Assembly (NCBI GenBank): GCA_937928175.1
Contig: CALFVP010000087.1
Location: 1 to 8,440 of the forward strand
Direction: 5' to 3'
Length of the DNA stretch: 8,440 nucleotides
Source of the DNA: an uncultured bacterium
GTDB taxonomy: Bacteria > Spirochaetota > Brevinematia > DTOW01
Shown: positions 1-6,160 of the stretch, piece after piece
Numbering within the stretch: the stretch's first letter is position 1
Layout of the letters: each line of letters opens with the position of its first letter
The notes under the pieces: model-generated
Told to the model about the DNA's origin: nothing
Databases searched by the model: none
What the model saw: only the letters and a program-made list of their open reading frames with translations
Made by a program: the position numbers and the translations under genes

Positions 1-306
1 CAAAACGTAAGGACAATTAGTATCTATGATCTTTAATAAGTTAGGATTAGACTTCATTTTTTGTCTTTCTTCATCAGATATACCATGAGCCCTAATTATC
101 GCTATTCCCCTTTCAGTATAACTAGAAACATCTTCATCAAATACCACGTTCTTCCCTTCATACTTTTTAAGAAAATTCTTATTATGAATGAGATCCCCCG
201 TAACGTAAATTTTCTCAGATTCCTTCTCTAAAACTTCATCTAACTTTTCAACAGCTTTACTAACTCCAAAACAAAAACCTAATTCTTTCAAAACAACAAC
301 TTCCAT
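1..306 (-). CDS. ispH: 4-hydroxy-3-methylbut-2-enyl diphosphate reductase IspH (N-terminal part, runs off the window)
   Basis: Translating the minus strand from the ATG at 306 gives 102 residues open to the window edge. IspH (LytB) is the last enzyme of the MEP pathway. It reduces HMBPP to IPP and DMAPP in the cytosol using a [4Fe-4S] cluster. Visible landmarks fit the family closely: GFCFGV near the N-terminus with Cys12, LIHN with His41, RAHG with His74, and DTNCPYV with Cys98. Cys12 and Cys98 match the first two cluster ligands, and the two histidines match the substrate-binding ones. The third cysteine would lie beyond the edge. There is no in-frame start further upstream, and a GGAG (320-317) sits 10 nt before this ATG. 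It is transcribed divergently from rplI. It implies isoprenoid synthesis by the MEP route rather than the mevalonate route. Identity is highly likely; the gene is cut only by the window. Confidence 0.95.
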   Translation of the reverse strand, partial: MEVVVLKELGFCFGVSKAVEKLDEVLEKESEKIYVTGDLIHNKNFLKKYEGKNVVFDEDVSSYTERGIAIIRAHGISDEERQKMKSNPNLLKIIDTNCPYVL

Positions 307-340
307 ACCAAACCAACTCCATAAAATACGTTTTTACAAA

Positions 341-369
341 AATTTATCAAAGTACTCACAAAAAATCAA
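341..369 (-). promoter_or_regulatory. Predicted ispH promoter
   Basis: On the minus strand, TTGATT (369-364) and TAAATT (346-341) are separated by 17 bp. This predicts transcription starting near 334, about 28 nt before the ispH ATG. The call rests on match to the bacterial housekeeping sigma consensus only. In such AT-rich DNA chance matches are common. Confidence 0.45.
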
Positions 370-407
370 GTAATACATCACCTTTATCTAAAACATTTCT
401 TTCCAAA

Positions 408-437
408 TTGAAAAAAAATAAAATCCACTTCTAAAAT
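408..437 (+). promoter_or_regulatory. Predicted rplI-ppcA promoter
   Basis: TTGAAA (408-413) and TAAAAT (432-437) are separated by 18 bp, predicting a start near 444, just before the G-run ribosome binding site of rplI. The same TAAAAT hexamer at an 18-bp spacing recurs before the structured RNA and before dprA. The rest of the 307-459 divergent region is AT-rich with no other feature that I can support. Confidence 0.45.
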
Positions 438-459
438 TTCTAAGATAATGGGGGGATAT

Positions 460-906
460 ATGAAAGTAATTCTTATCAAAGACGTGAAAAACGTTGGGAA
501 AATTGGTGAAATAAAAGAAGTATCAGACGGATATGCAAGGAATTATTTAATAAAAAATAAACTTGCCTTAGAAGCAACAGAAGGTAACATAAAGTTTGTC
601 AAATCTCAAATTAAATCACTTGAGAAGAAAAACGAGAGGAAGTTTGAAAATGCAAAGGAACTAAAGGAAACACTGGAAAAAATAAGTATAACTATAAAAT
701 CAAAAGCAGGTGAAAATGGTAGATTATTTGGATCAATAACTTCTGATGACATATCAGAAGCCTTAAAAAAACAACATAACATTGAAATCGATAAGAGGAT
801 AATAGAAATAAGTGAACCAATAAAAACAGTTGGGACTCACGTTATAAACGTAAAGCTAGGAATGAACATAACAGCTAAATTATCTATAAATGTAGAAGGA
901 GAGTGA
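460..906 (+). CDS. rplI: 50S ribosomal protein L9
   Basis: L9 binds 23S rRNA at the base of the L1 stalk through its N-terminal domain and helps maintain reading frame. The reading frame opens at 448, but the ATG at 460 is preferred. It gives the usual MKVILIKDV start and a 148-residue protein, the normal family length, and a run of six G (450-455) lies 4 nt upstream as ribosome binding site. The N-terminal RNA-binding signature spans residues 13-34 (GKIGEIKEV, then DGYARNYL). The last glycine of the usual signature is Lys34 here. A charged linker helix follows at about 41-74, and then the C-terminal domain with GENGRLFGSIT at 84-94. The gene usually follows rpsF, ssb and rpsR. Here it has a divergent ispH upstream and ppcA 16 bp downstream, so it lies outside that operon. 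Identity is secure. Confidence 0.97.
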   Translation: MKVILIKDVKNVGKIGEIKEVSDGYARNYLIKNKLALEATEGNIKFVKSQIKSLEKKNERKFENAKELKETLEKISITIKSKAGENGRLFGSITSDDISEALKKQHNIEIDKRIIEISEPIKTVGTHVINVKLGMNITAKLSINVEGE

Positions 907-922
907 AAAGGAGTAATAATCA

Positions 923-2413
923 ATGAGAAAAATACCTAGAACGATGTCAACTCAACATCCAGACAACGCCAATATACCGTTTTTTTCAAATAGTCCAATA
1001 TTACAAGGTGAAGATGAGATAAAAGAAGCTTACTATGCTTTTTCGTTTCTTGGAGTTGATGAAATAATGTGGGATGTAGAGGGCAAAGAAACAGATGAGT
1101 TTGTAATAAGAAAGCTTTTAACAGATTACCCTGAATTTTTTAAATCAAAAATAATGGGAAAAGACGTATTCATAACCTTAAGAGTTCCAAACCCAAATTA
1201 CGAAAAAGGCGAAGGAAAACTTTTAATAGAAACTTTAGAAAGTATTCCTAGATCTTACGACACAGCTCAAGTATTTTACCATAATCCTGATGTTGTACCT
1301 ATATTCGAAGTTATAGTTCCAATGGCAGATATCGAAACAATAAACAGAGTATACTACTACTACAAAAATATAGTTGTTGGTAAAGAAAATAAACAATTCT
1401 GTGATACAAACCTAGACCTAAAACTTAAAGACTGGATAGGAGAATTTTTCCCCAAAAGAATAAACGTCATTCCCCTTTTTGAAGATATAGAAGAGATACT
1501 AAACTGTGACAAAACGATAGAGAAGTTTTTGGAAGATAAAAAAGATGACATAGAGTACCAGAGAGTGTTTTTAGCCAGATCTGACCCAGCAATGAACGAT
1601 TCATCTTTAAGTGTGATAATAGCAATAAAACTGGCTTTAGAGAAGCTTTACGAACTACAGCAAAAAACTGGAATAACGATATACCCAATACTAGGTTGTG
1701 GTACAGCACCATTTAGAGGGAATTTCTCGCCTAAAACGTACAGATTCGTAATAGAAAATTACCCAAGTGTAGCAACGTTTACAATCCAATCGGCATTTAA
1801 GTACGATTTTCCAATAAAAGAAGTCCAAAGAGCAATAGAAAACGTAAACCTAACACCCATAAAACCACCAAACTATCTAAAAAGTAAAGATAAACTTATG
1901 GAAATAATGAAAAAAGTATCAGAAACGTACAAACTACAGCTTGCAGAAATAGCACCTATTGTAAACAATCTAGCAATATTTGTGCCTAAAAGAAGAGCTA
2001 GAAAAATACACGTAGGACTATTTGGATACTCAAGACAAACAGACGAAGGAATTACTTTACCAAGGGTAATATCATTTTGCGCCGTCCTATACTCATTAGG
2101 TTTACCACCAGATATACTAGGACTAAGTGCTTTAACAGATGAAGATATAAAATACGTAGAAATAGCATTCCCAAGGTTCAAAGAAAAAATATCAGAAACC
2201 TTATCAATGTACAACGAAGAAGTATTAGATATACTACCGTATTCAATAAGGGATGATATAAGAAAAAGTGTAGAAAAATTTAACTACAACATAAACTTAG
2301 ATCACTACGAATTCTCTAACGATTTAGTCAAAAGGGTAAAAGAAAATAGATTAGATACAAAAATAACAGATTTAATAGTAGCATCTGCAAAAGTTAGAAA
2401 ATTCTTAGGCTAA
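923..2413 (+). CDS. ppcA: Archaeal-type phosphoenolpyruvate carboxylase
   Basis: This enzyme carboxylates PEP with bicarbonate to oxaloacetate, feeding the TCA cycle or amino acid synthesis. The protein is 496 residues, typical of the short archaeal-type PEPC family and about half the length of the common bacterial Ppc. Family hallmarks are the MSTQHPDNA block at 8-16, RVPNP at 87-91, ESIPRSYDTA at 106-115, VFLARSDPAM at 215-224, GCGTAPFRGN at 258-267, FTIQSAFKYD at 286-295 and GLFGYSR at 365-371. All major blocks are intact, so the enzyme should be active. The start at 923 is supported by AAAAGGAGT (907-914) ahead of it; Met8 is a less likely alternative. It lies 16 bp after rplI on the same strand and is probably co-transcribed with it. 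This type is mainly archaeal and occurs in scattered bacteria such as Clostridium perfringens and Leuconostoc. That suggests an ancestral transfer, but base composition here looks like the neighbours. Confidence 0.96.
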   Translation: MRKIPRTMSTQHPDNANIPFFSNSPILQGEDEIKEAYYAFSFLGVDEIMWDVEGKETDEFVIRKLLTDYPEFFKSKIMGKDVFITLRVPNPNYEKGEGKLLIETLESIPRSYDTAQVFYHNPDVVPIFEVIVPMADIETINRVYYYYKNIVVGKENKQFCDTNLDLKLKDWIGEFFPKRINVIPLFEDIEEILNCDKTIEKFLEDKKDDIEYQRVFLARSDPAMNDSSLSVIIAIKLALEKLYELQQKTGITIYPILGCGTAPFRGNFSPKTYRFVIENYPSVATFTIQSAFKYDFPIKEVQRAIENVNLTPIKPPNYLKSKDKLMEIMKKVSETYKLQLAEIAPIVNNLAIFVPKRRARKIHVGLFGYSRQTDEGITLPRVISFCAVLYSLGLPPDILGLSALTDEDIKYVEIAFPRFKEKISETLSMYNEEVLDILPYSIRDDIRKSVEKFNYNINLDHYEFSNDLVKRVKENRLDTKITDLIVASAKVRKFLG

Positions 2414-2427
2414 AGATCATACTTTTA

Positions 2428-2457
2428 TTGTAAAGAGAATTGGTAATTTCTTAAAAT
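2428..2457 (+). promoter_or_regulatory. Predicted promoter of the structured RNA
   Basis: TTGTAA (2428-2433) and TAAAAT (2452-2457) are 18 bp apart and predict a start near 2464. That coincides with the first base of the outer helix of the downstream RNA (2465). The agreement between promoter geometry and RNA fold raises confidence above that of an isolated AT-rich match. Confidence 0.5.
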
Positions 2458-2461
2458 ATTT

Positions 2462-2655
2462 AAACCCTACGATAGAGGAGAATGGGGAGTTACGAAAACG
2501 GGGCCTTCGTGAGAAGGTTTTAGGAACTATATTGGGGTGCGGATGTAGGATTCTTAAGGCAAAACCTTAAGAATAAACAGAAGCACTTCCTGCGTTCCTA
2601 TTGTTTTTGGGTATGGGCCCATACGGTAACTCTACCGACCTCTATTGTGGGGATA
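2462..2655 (+). ncRNA. Highly structured RNA, 6S RNA (SsrS)-like candidate or bactofilin leader
   Basis: No reading frame fits this gap, and hand counting gives about 47% G+C over 2465-2652, well above the surroundings. The following helices were found by eye. An outer stem pairs 2465-2478 with 2639-2652 (14 consecutive pairs, including G-U). It continues as 2483-2493 with 2626-2637, around a small internal loop and one bulge. Inside is an open region with two small hairpins: 2504-2508/2513-2517 with a GTGA tetraloop, and 2611-2615/2620-2624. An apical arm has 2521-2527/2594-2600, then 2534-2540/2583-2589, then a perfect 10-bp stem 2550-2559/2565-2574 with loop CAAAA. The layout (closing stem, central bubble with a 3'-side hairpin, terminal arm, about 190 nt) resembles 6S RNA, which binds the housekeeping RNA polymerase. 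No SRP, RNase P or tmRNA signature was found. It could instead be a cis-acting leader of the bactofilin gene, since no terminator follows. That this is a structured RNA is likely; the 6S assignment is tentative. Confidence 0.6.
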
Positions 2656-2680
2656 AAACATTACCTAGGGGGTTAGGAAT

Positions 2681-3118
2681 ATGCCACCAAAACAGGAAGG
2701 AACAATAAACAGCATAATAGGAGAAGGTTCAGTTTTCCAAGGAAAATTCTACGTAAACGGCTCAGTACAAATAGACGGTAAATTCGAAGGTGAAATATCA
2801 ACAAATGAACAAATAATAATAGGAGAAACAGGAAAAGTAAAAACAGACGTACTAAGAGCAAAAAGCGTAACGGTATCAGGAGTAGTAATAGGCGGAATAG
2901 AAGCTCAAGAAACAATAAAACTAAATGAAACAGGAAGAGTATTAGGCAATATAATAACCCCACAACTTGAAGTTAAACCAGGTGTAATACTAAAAGGAGA
3001 AGTAACAATAACAGCAGGACAGAAAAAAGACGTAGATAAAATAATAGAAGATTCATACAACTCAGGTCCATCAATACCAACATCTAAAGAGTTTCTGGAT
3101 AAAAAATTCGAAATATAA
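2681..3118 (+). CDS. Bactofilin (polymer-forming cytoskeletal protein)
   Basis: Bactofilins self-assemble without nucleotide into filaments or membrane-associated sheets and act in cell shape, stalk or cell-wall placement and chromosome organisation. The 145-residue protein has the bactofilin (DUF583) core at about residues 9-110. This is a repetitive right-handed beta-helix pattern with glycines and hydrophobic strands, for example GSVQIDGKFEGEI, then GKVKTDVLRAKSVTVSGVV, then GRVLGNIITPQLEVKPG. Short, mostly polar tails flank the core, as is usual. The start is supported by GGGGG at 2668-2672, 8 nt upstream. The gene begins only about 28 nt after the structured RNA with no terminator between, so it may be read from the RNA promoter. 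No peptidase M23 neighbour, a common bactofilin partner, is present here. The family assignment is secure; the specific cellular role is unknown. Confidence 0.9.
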   Translation: MPPKQEGTINSIIGEGSVFQGKFYVNGSVQIDGKFEGEISTNEQIIIGETGKVKTDVLRAKSVTVSGVVIGGIEAQETIKLNETGRVLGNIITPQLEVKPGVILKGEVTITAGQKKDVDKIIEDSYNSGPSIPTSKEFLDKKFEI

Positions 3119-3123
3119 AAGTA

Positions 3124-3152
3124 TTTACTTTTTATTCAAAACTTAGTATATT
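3124..3152 (+). promoter_or_regulatory. Predicted promoter for the DUF3108-like gene, near-leaderless
   Basis: TTTACT (3124-3129) and TATATT (3147-3152) are 17 bp apart and predict a start at about 3159, only 2 nt before the ATG at 3161. There is no Shine-Dalgarno sequence. A weak AT-only inverted repeat (3117-3123 with 3126-3132) overlaps the -35 but is too unstable to call a terminator. Confidence 0.45.
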
Positions 3153-3160
3153 TAAAAATT

Positions 3161-3787
3161 ATGGGAAAATACCTATTAATTATAATAACGTCTTTCTTAA
3201 TTTCTTCGAAATCTCTAGGAGAAGAATACTTTTTAGTAAAATTCGGTAAAGAAGTTAGAACAAACAAAGTTGTAGAATCAAACAATAAAGTTATAATCTA
3301 TAACGATGAAATTTACCAGTATTTTGAACTTTCGAATAACTATGACACAAAATCCTGGACTTTAACCAATTTTTCTAAAAAAACGATAATAAACGGAAAA
3401 AAAGAAGGTAATACCATAAAATTGGAAAAAAAATCAGAAAACAACAGTAACGTAAAAGAACACAAGATTGATAATAATCCTTGGTACCAATCCTGGGAAA
3501 GTTCTTTAAGAGTACTATTATTTTCAGAAGAAAAAGAAATAACATTTTGGGCAATAAACCCAGATAACCTTAACATAAGCAAAATGAAAGCAGTAAGAGA
3601 AAATGAAGAAACCATAACCATAGGTAACAAAAACTTTAACGCCGTAAAAATAAAAGCTTACTTTGACGGTCCTGCATCAATATTTGGAAACCTATACTAT
3701 TGGTACAATAAAAACAATGGTAAAATACTAAAATATAAATCAGACTTTAAATTTCTTAATTTCGAGGTTGAAAAAATTATAAACTAA
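3161..3787 (+). CDS. Exported protein of unknown function, DUF3108-like
   Basis: The 208-residue protein starts with a typical Sec signal: MGKY, a hydrophobic stretch LLIIITSFLI, then SSKSLG and likely cleavage before EEYF around residue 21. It should therefore be periplasmic or surface-exposed. The mature part is beta-rich and charged, with regularly spaced aromatic residues. The C-terminal half has a pattern of the sort seen in DUF3108 proteins: FWAINPD near 127-133, then ITIGNKNFNAVKIKAYF near 151-167, then a short stretch YYWYNKNNGKILKYK. This family is poorly characterised and is often compared with LolA/LolB-like lipid-binding folds; that link is inference. No cysteine follows the signal in a lipobox, so it is not an obvious lipoprotein. 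The gene has its own predicted promoter and no ribosome binding site. The DUF assignment is by eye; the export signal is clearer than the family. Confidence 0.6.
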   Translation: MGKYLLIIITSFLISSKSLGEEYFLVKFGKEVRTNKVVESNNKVIIYNDEIYQYFELSNNYDTKSWTLTNFSKKTIINGKKEGNTIKLEKKSENNSNVKEHKIDNNPWYQSWESSLRVLLFSEEKEITFWAINPDNLNISKMKAVRENEETITIGNKNFNAVKIKAYFDGPASIFGNLYYWYNKNNGKILKYKSDFKFLNFEVEKIIN

Positions 3788-3816
3788 AAACTCAAAAAAT
3801 CTCTTAAAAATTTACT

Positions 3817-3846
3817 GTAACAAAAATTAAAAAATTGTTGTAAAAT
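3817..3846 (+). promoter_or_regulatory. Predicted dprA promoter, leaderless
   Basis: TAAAAT (3841-3846) lies so that transcription would start at 3853, the A of the dprA ATG. The only -35 candidate is GTAACA (3817-3822) at 18-bp spacing, a 4-of-6 match. There is no Shine-Dalgarno sequence in the 65-bp gap after the previous gene. Confidence 0.4.
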
Positions 3847-3852
3847 GTATAT

Positions 3853-4941
3853 ATGGAAAAAGAAGAAATAATTTATTTAAACAACAAAGGATTTGGATTT
3901 AAAAGGTACTCTTACATAAAAAATACGTTTGGATCAATACTAAACATTCCAAAAGATTCAATTAATGAAGTATCCAAAACTCTCAGAATAAGAGAAGAAA
4001 AACTAAAAAGTATTCTAGACGAAGGAATCGAAAAGGAAATAGAAAGAATTAAAAAGATTTTAAAAGAACACGGTATAAATTACTTAACAATAGAAGACAA
4101 AGAGTACCCTGAAAGACTAAAAACAATTTCGGATAAACCAATAGTAATATACTACAAGGGTGATGTATCACTACTAAACCACAGTGTAATTTGTAGCATA
4201 GTCGGTACAAGGAGAAACGATGAAATAGGGAAAAAACATACCAAAGAAATAGTCAACATTCTAGTAAAAAACAATGTAGTGATAGTTAGCGGGCTTGCCA
4301 GAGGTATAGACATAATAGCACATAGAAGAACTTTAGAAATTGGTGGGCAGACAATAGCAGTACTAGCAGGTGGACTGAATAACGTTTACCCAACAGAACA
4401 TAAAAAAGAATTCGAAGAGATTTCTAAAAAAGGGTGTGTGATTTCTGAATTTCCACCGAATACTCCTTATCTAAAAAGAAACTTTTTCGTTAGAAATAGA
4501 ATAATAAGTGGGCTAAGTGACGTTGTTATAATAACACAAGCACCAGAAAGATCAGGAGCACTAATAACAGGTGAATACGCACTAAAACAGAAAAAAACAC
4601 TCATGGTAATACCTGGAAACATAGAAAACCTATTGTACAGAGGGTGTAACATCATGATAAAAAAAGGAGCAATACCAATAATAGATTACAAAGATATACT
4701 TGAGGAATTGGGGTACAAAATCACCAAAACTAGCTTTCAACAAGAAACTAACCAAGAACTATCTGAAGAAGAAAAGTTTATATATTCCTTCATAACAAGA
4801 GAAATATCAATAGACGAACTATCAGAAAAAACAGGTATTACTATAAATAAAATCTATCCTTTATTACTCTCGTTAGAAATAAAAGGAATGATTGTACAAA
4901 ATATAGGTGGAACATTCTCAAGAACAGCAAACAATCAATAA
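3853..4941 (+). CDS. dprA: DNA-processing protein DprA (Smf), RecA loader
   Basis: DprA binds incoming single-stranded DNA during natural transformation and loads RecA onto it. It is also widespread in bacteria not known to be competent. The 362-residue length is normal. The N-terminus (about 1-60) is a helical SAM/HhH-like region. The Rossmann-fold core spans about 75-285, with IVGTR at 116-120, SGLARGID at 146-153, GGQTIAVLAGGL at 164-175, NRIISGLS at 215-222, RSGALIT at 233-239 and VIPGN at 252-256. These include the residues that form the DNA-binding pocket and the dimer surface of the family. The C-terminal winged-helix domain covers about 303-352. All blocks are intact. No comEC, comM or topA gene is adjacent; topA is a frequent dprA neighbour. 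The ATG at 3853 keeps the full helical N-terminus but has no ribosome binding site, which fits leaderless translation. Confidence 0.95.
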   Translation: MEKEEIIYLNNKGFGFKRYSYIKNTFGSILNIPKDSINEVSKTLRIREEKLKSILDEGIEKEIERIKKILKEHGINYLTIEDKEYPERLKTISDKPIVIYYKGDVSLLNHSVICSIVGTRRNDEIGKKHTKEIVNILVKNNVVIVSGLARGIDIIAHRRTLEIGGQTIAVLAGGLNNVYPTEHKKEFEEISKKGCVISEFPPNTPYLKRNFFVRNRIISGLSDVVIITQAPERSGALITGEYALKQKKTLMVIPGNIENLLYRGCNIMIKKGAIPIIDYKDILEELGYKITKTSFQQETNQELSEEEKFIYSFITREISIDELSEKTGITINKIYPLLLSLEIKGMIVQNIGGTFSRTANNQ

Positions 4942-4944
4942 AAT

Positions 4945-4973
4945 TTGATTTCAAAAACGTAGTTTTTTATAAT
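4945..4973 (+). promoter_or_regulatory. Strong predicted promoter of the TPR gene
   Basis: TTGATT (4945-4950), a 17-bp spacer and a perfect TATAAT (4968-4973) give the best promoter match in the window. The predicted start is near 4980. It begins 4 bp after the dprA stop, so the TPR gene is independently expressed. Confidence 0.65.
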
Positions 4974-4981
4974 TTTAGTAG

Positions 4982-4996
4982 CCAATTTAAAATTGG
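4982..4996 (+). repeat. Perfect palindrome at the TPR transcription start, operator candidate
   Basis: CCAATTT and AAATTGG are exact inverted repeats flanking a single A, at about +3 to +17 of the predicted transcript. They end 6 bp before the ribosome binding site GGGAGG (5003-5008). The position immediately downstream of a consensus promoter is typical of a repressor site. It could alternatively form a short 5' hairpin (5-bp stem). No regulator gene is adjacent. Confidence 0.45.
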
Positions 4997-5016
4997 GTTT
5001 TTGGGAGGTAAAAAGT

Positions 5017-6123
5017 ATGATGTTGGATAGTAACAAATTAGAAGATCTTTTAAAAAAAGCTTCAGAGTTAATTGAAAATAAGAAGTACGTAGATGCAATT
5101 TCACTTCTTGAAGGAAAGGCACAAGAGATTAAAAACAATATTGACCTTTTATACCTTTTAGGTACAGCTTACAGAAAAAGTTTAATGTTCGAAGAAGCTA
5201 TAAAAGTATTTGAGAAAATAATATCCTTAGATCAAGAAAACAAAAAAGCATTACTTGGACTTGCGGATTCCTGGAGAGGACTTAAGAACTGGGAAAAAGC
5301 TCTTAAAGTTTGGGAAAAATACATACAAATAGATCCTAAAGATTCACTTGTAATAACTAGAATTGGAGATGCTTACAGAAAGTTAAAAAATTACCAAAAA
5401 GCTGAAGAGTACTACTTAAAAGCAATAGAACTAAACAGTAAAAATAAATTTGCTCTTATGGGCATAGGAGACATGTTTTACAAACTAGAAGACTTTGACA
5501 AGGCTTTAACGTACTGGGAAAAATTAGTTGAAATAAGACCTAATACCCTAAACGTATTAACGATGATAGGAAACATTTACAGAAGAAAAAAAAACTTCTC
5601 AAAAGCAGTTGCATATTATCAAAGAGCCTTAGGTGTTGATTACGAAAACTTTTACGCGCTTTACGGAATAGCTGACTCACTTAGAGGAATGGGACAATAT
5701 AAAGAATCACTCAAATACTGGATAAGACTAGCAGAAAAGTACCCCGATAACCCCAAAATTCTAACAAGACTAGGAGATACTCTTCTCAAAATAGGAAAAG
5801 AAAACGAAGCAGAAATAACATTAAATAAAGCACTTGAAGCAGGATACAGTAAATACGCACTAATAGGCCTTGCAAAAATAAAATCAAAAAGAAAAGAATA
5901 CCAACAAGCTGTAGAAATATGCAACTCATTAATAAAACAACACCCAGACGATGTAAGAATAATACTACTACTTGGAGAAATATACGAAGAAATGGGATTA
6001 AAGAAAAACGCAGAAATGCTATACAAAACATCACTCCAGAAATTCAAAAACAACAGAGAACTATCAGCAAGACTAAGCAGACTCTCATTAAAAAACTTTG
6101 AAGATAGTATAGAAAAAGTCTAA
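5017..6123 (+). CDS. Tetratricopeptide repeat protein made of 68-residue double-TPR units
   Basis: TPR arrays are helical scaffolds for protein-protein contacts; the partner here is unknown. The frame extends back to a TTG at 4993, but the ATG at 5017 is preferred because GGGAGG (5003-5008) lies 8 nt upstream. The earlier start would also place the ribosome binding site inside the gene. The 368-residue protein has no signal peptide or membrane segment and should be cytoplasmic. Residues 1-77 hold a helical lead-in and one or two degenerate TPRs. Then four copies of a two-TPR unit follow at 78-145, 146-213, 214-280 and 281-348. The first TPR of each unit begins AL.G(I/L) and the first three have a Trp/Tyr-rich second helix. 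The second TPR begins near (V/I)(L/I)T(R/M)(I/L)G(D/N). A charged tail closes the protein. The GerMN gene follows 37 bp later with its own promoter. Confidence 0.9.
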   Translation: MMLDSNKLEDLLKKASELIENKKYVDAISLLEGKAQEIKNNIDLLYLLGTAYRKSLMFEEAIKVFEKIISLDQENKKALLGLADSWRGLKNWEKALKVWEKYIQIDPKDSLVITRIGDAYRKLKNYQKAEEYYLKAIELNSKNKFALMGIGDMFYKLEDFDKALTYWEKLVEIRPNTLNVLTMIGNIYRRKKNFSKAVAYYQRALGVDYENFYALYGIADSLRGMGQYKESLKYWIRLAEKYPDNPKILTRLGDTLLKIGKENEAEITLNKALEAGYSKYALIGLAKIKSKRKEYQQAVEICNSLIKQHPDDVRIILLLGEIYEEMGLKKNAEMLYKTSLQKFKNNRELSARLSRLSLKNFEDSIEKV

Positions 6124-6126
6124 CAC

Positions 6127-6155
6127 TTTACAAATTCATACTTTTTCCGTAAATT
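6127..6155 (+). promoter_or_regulatory. Predicted promoter of the GerMN gene, leaderless
   Basis: TTTACA (6127-6132, a 5-of-6 match) and TAAATT (6150-6155) are 17 bp apart and fill the 37-bp gap after the TPR gene. The predicted start falls at 6161-6162, on the ATG itself. There is no Shine-Dalgarno sequence. Confidence 0.5.
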
Positions 6156-6160
6156 CTTAC

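Noticed and set aside
448..459. Upstream ATG at 448 as the L9 start, adding four residues
   Set aside because: It would place the six-G ribosome binding site inside the gene and give an atypical N-terminus; MKVILIKDV from 460 matches the family.
2504..2593. SRP RNA or RNase P RNA identity for the structured RNA
   Set aside because: The SRP GGAA-capped helix with its conserved internal loops and the RNase P core blocks (GAGGAAAGTC-like and ACAGAA-type pair) are not present in the right arrangement; ACAGAA at 2577-2582 stands alone.
2673..2963. Minus-strand leucine-rich open frame opposite bactofilin
   Set aside because: It is an antisense shadow of the repetitive bactofilin codons, with monotonous Leu/Arg composition and no ribosome site.
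3117..3132. Inverted repeat AAAAGTA/TACTTTT as a bactofilin terminator
   Set aside because: It has a two-base loop and almost only A-T pairs, so it would not form a stable RNA hairpin; it overlaps a -35 element.
5661..6053. Long minus-strand open frame inside the TPR gene
   Set aside because: It is opposite a clear repeat protein and reflects repeat and codon bias; there is no start context and no family resemblance.
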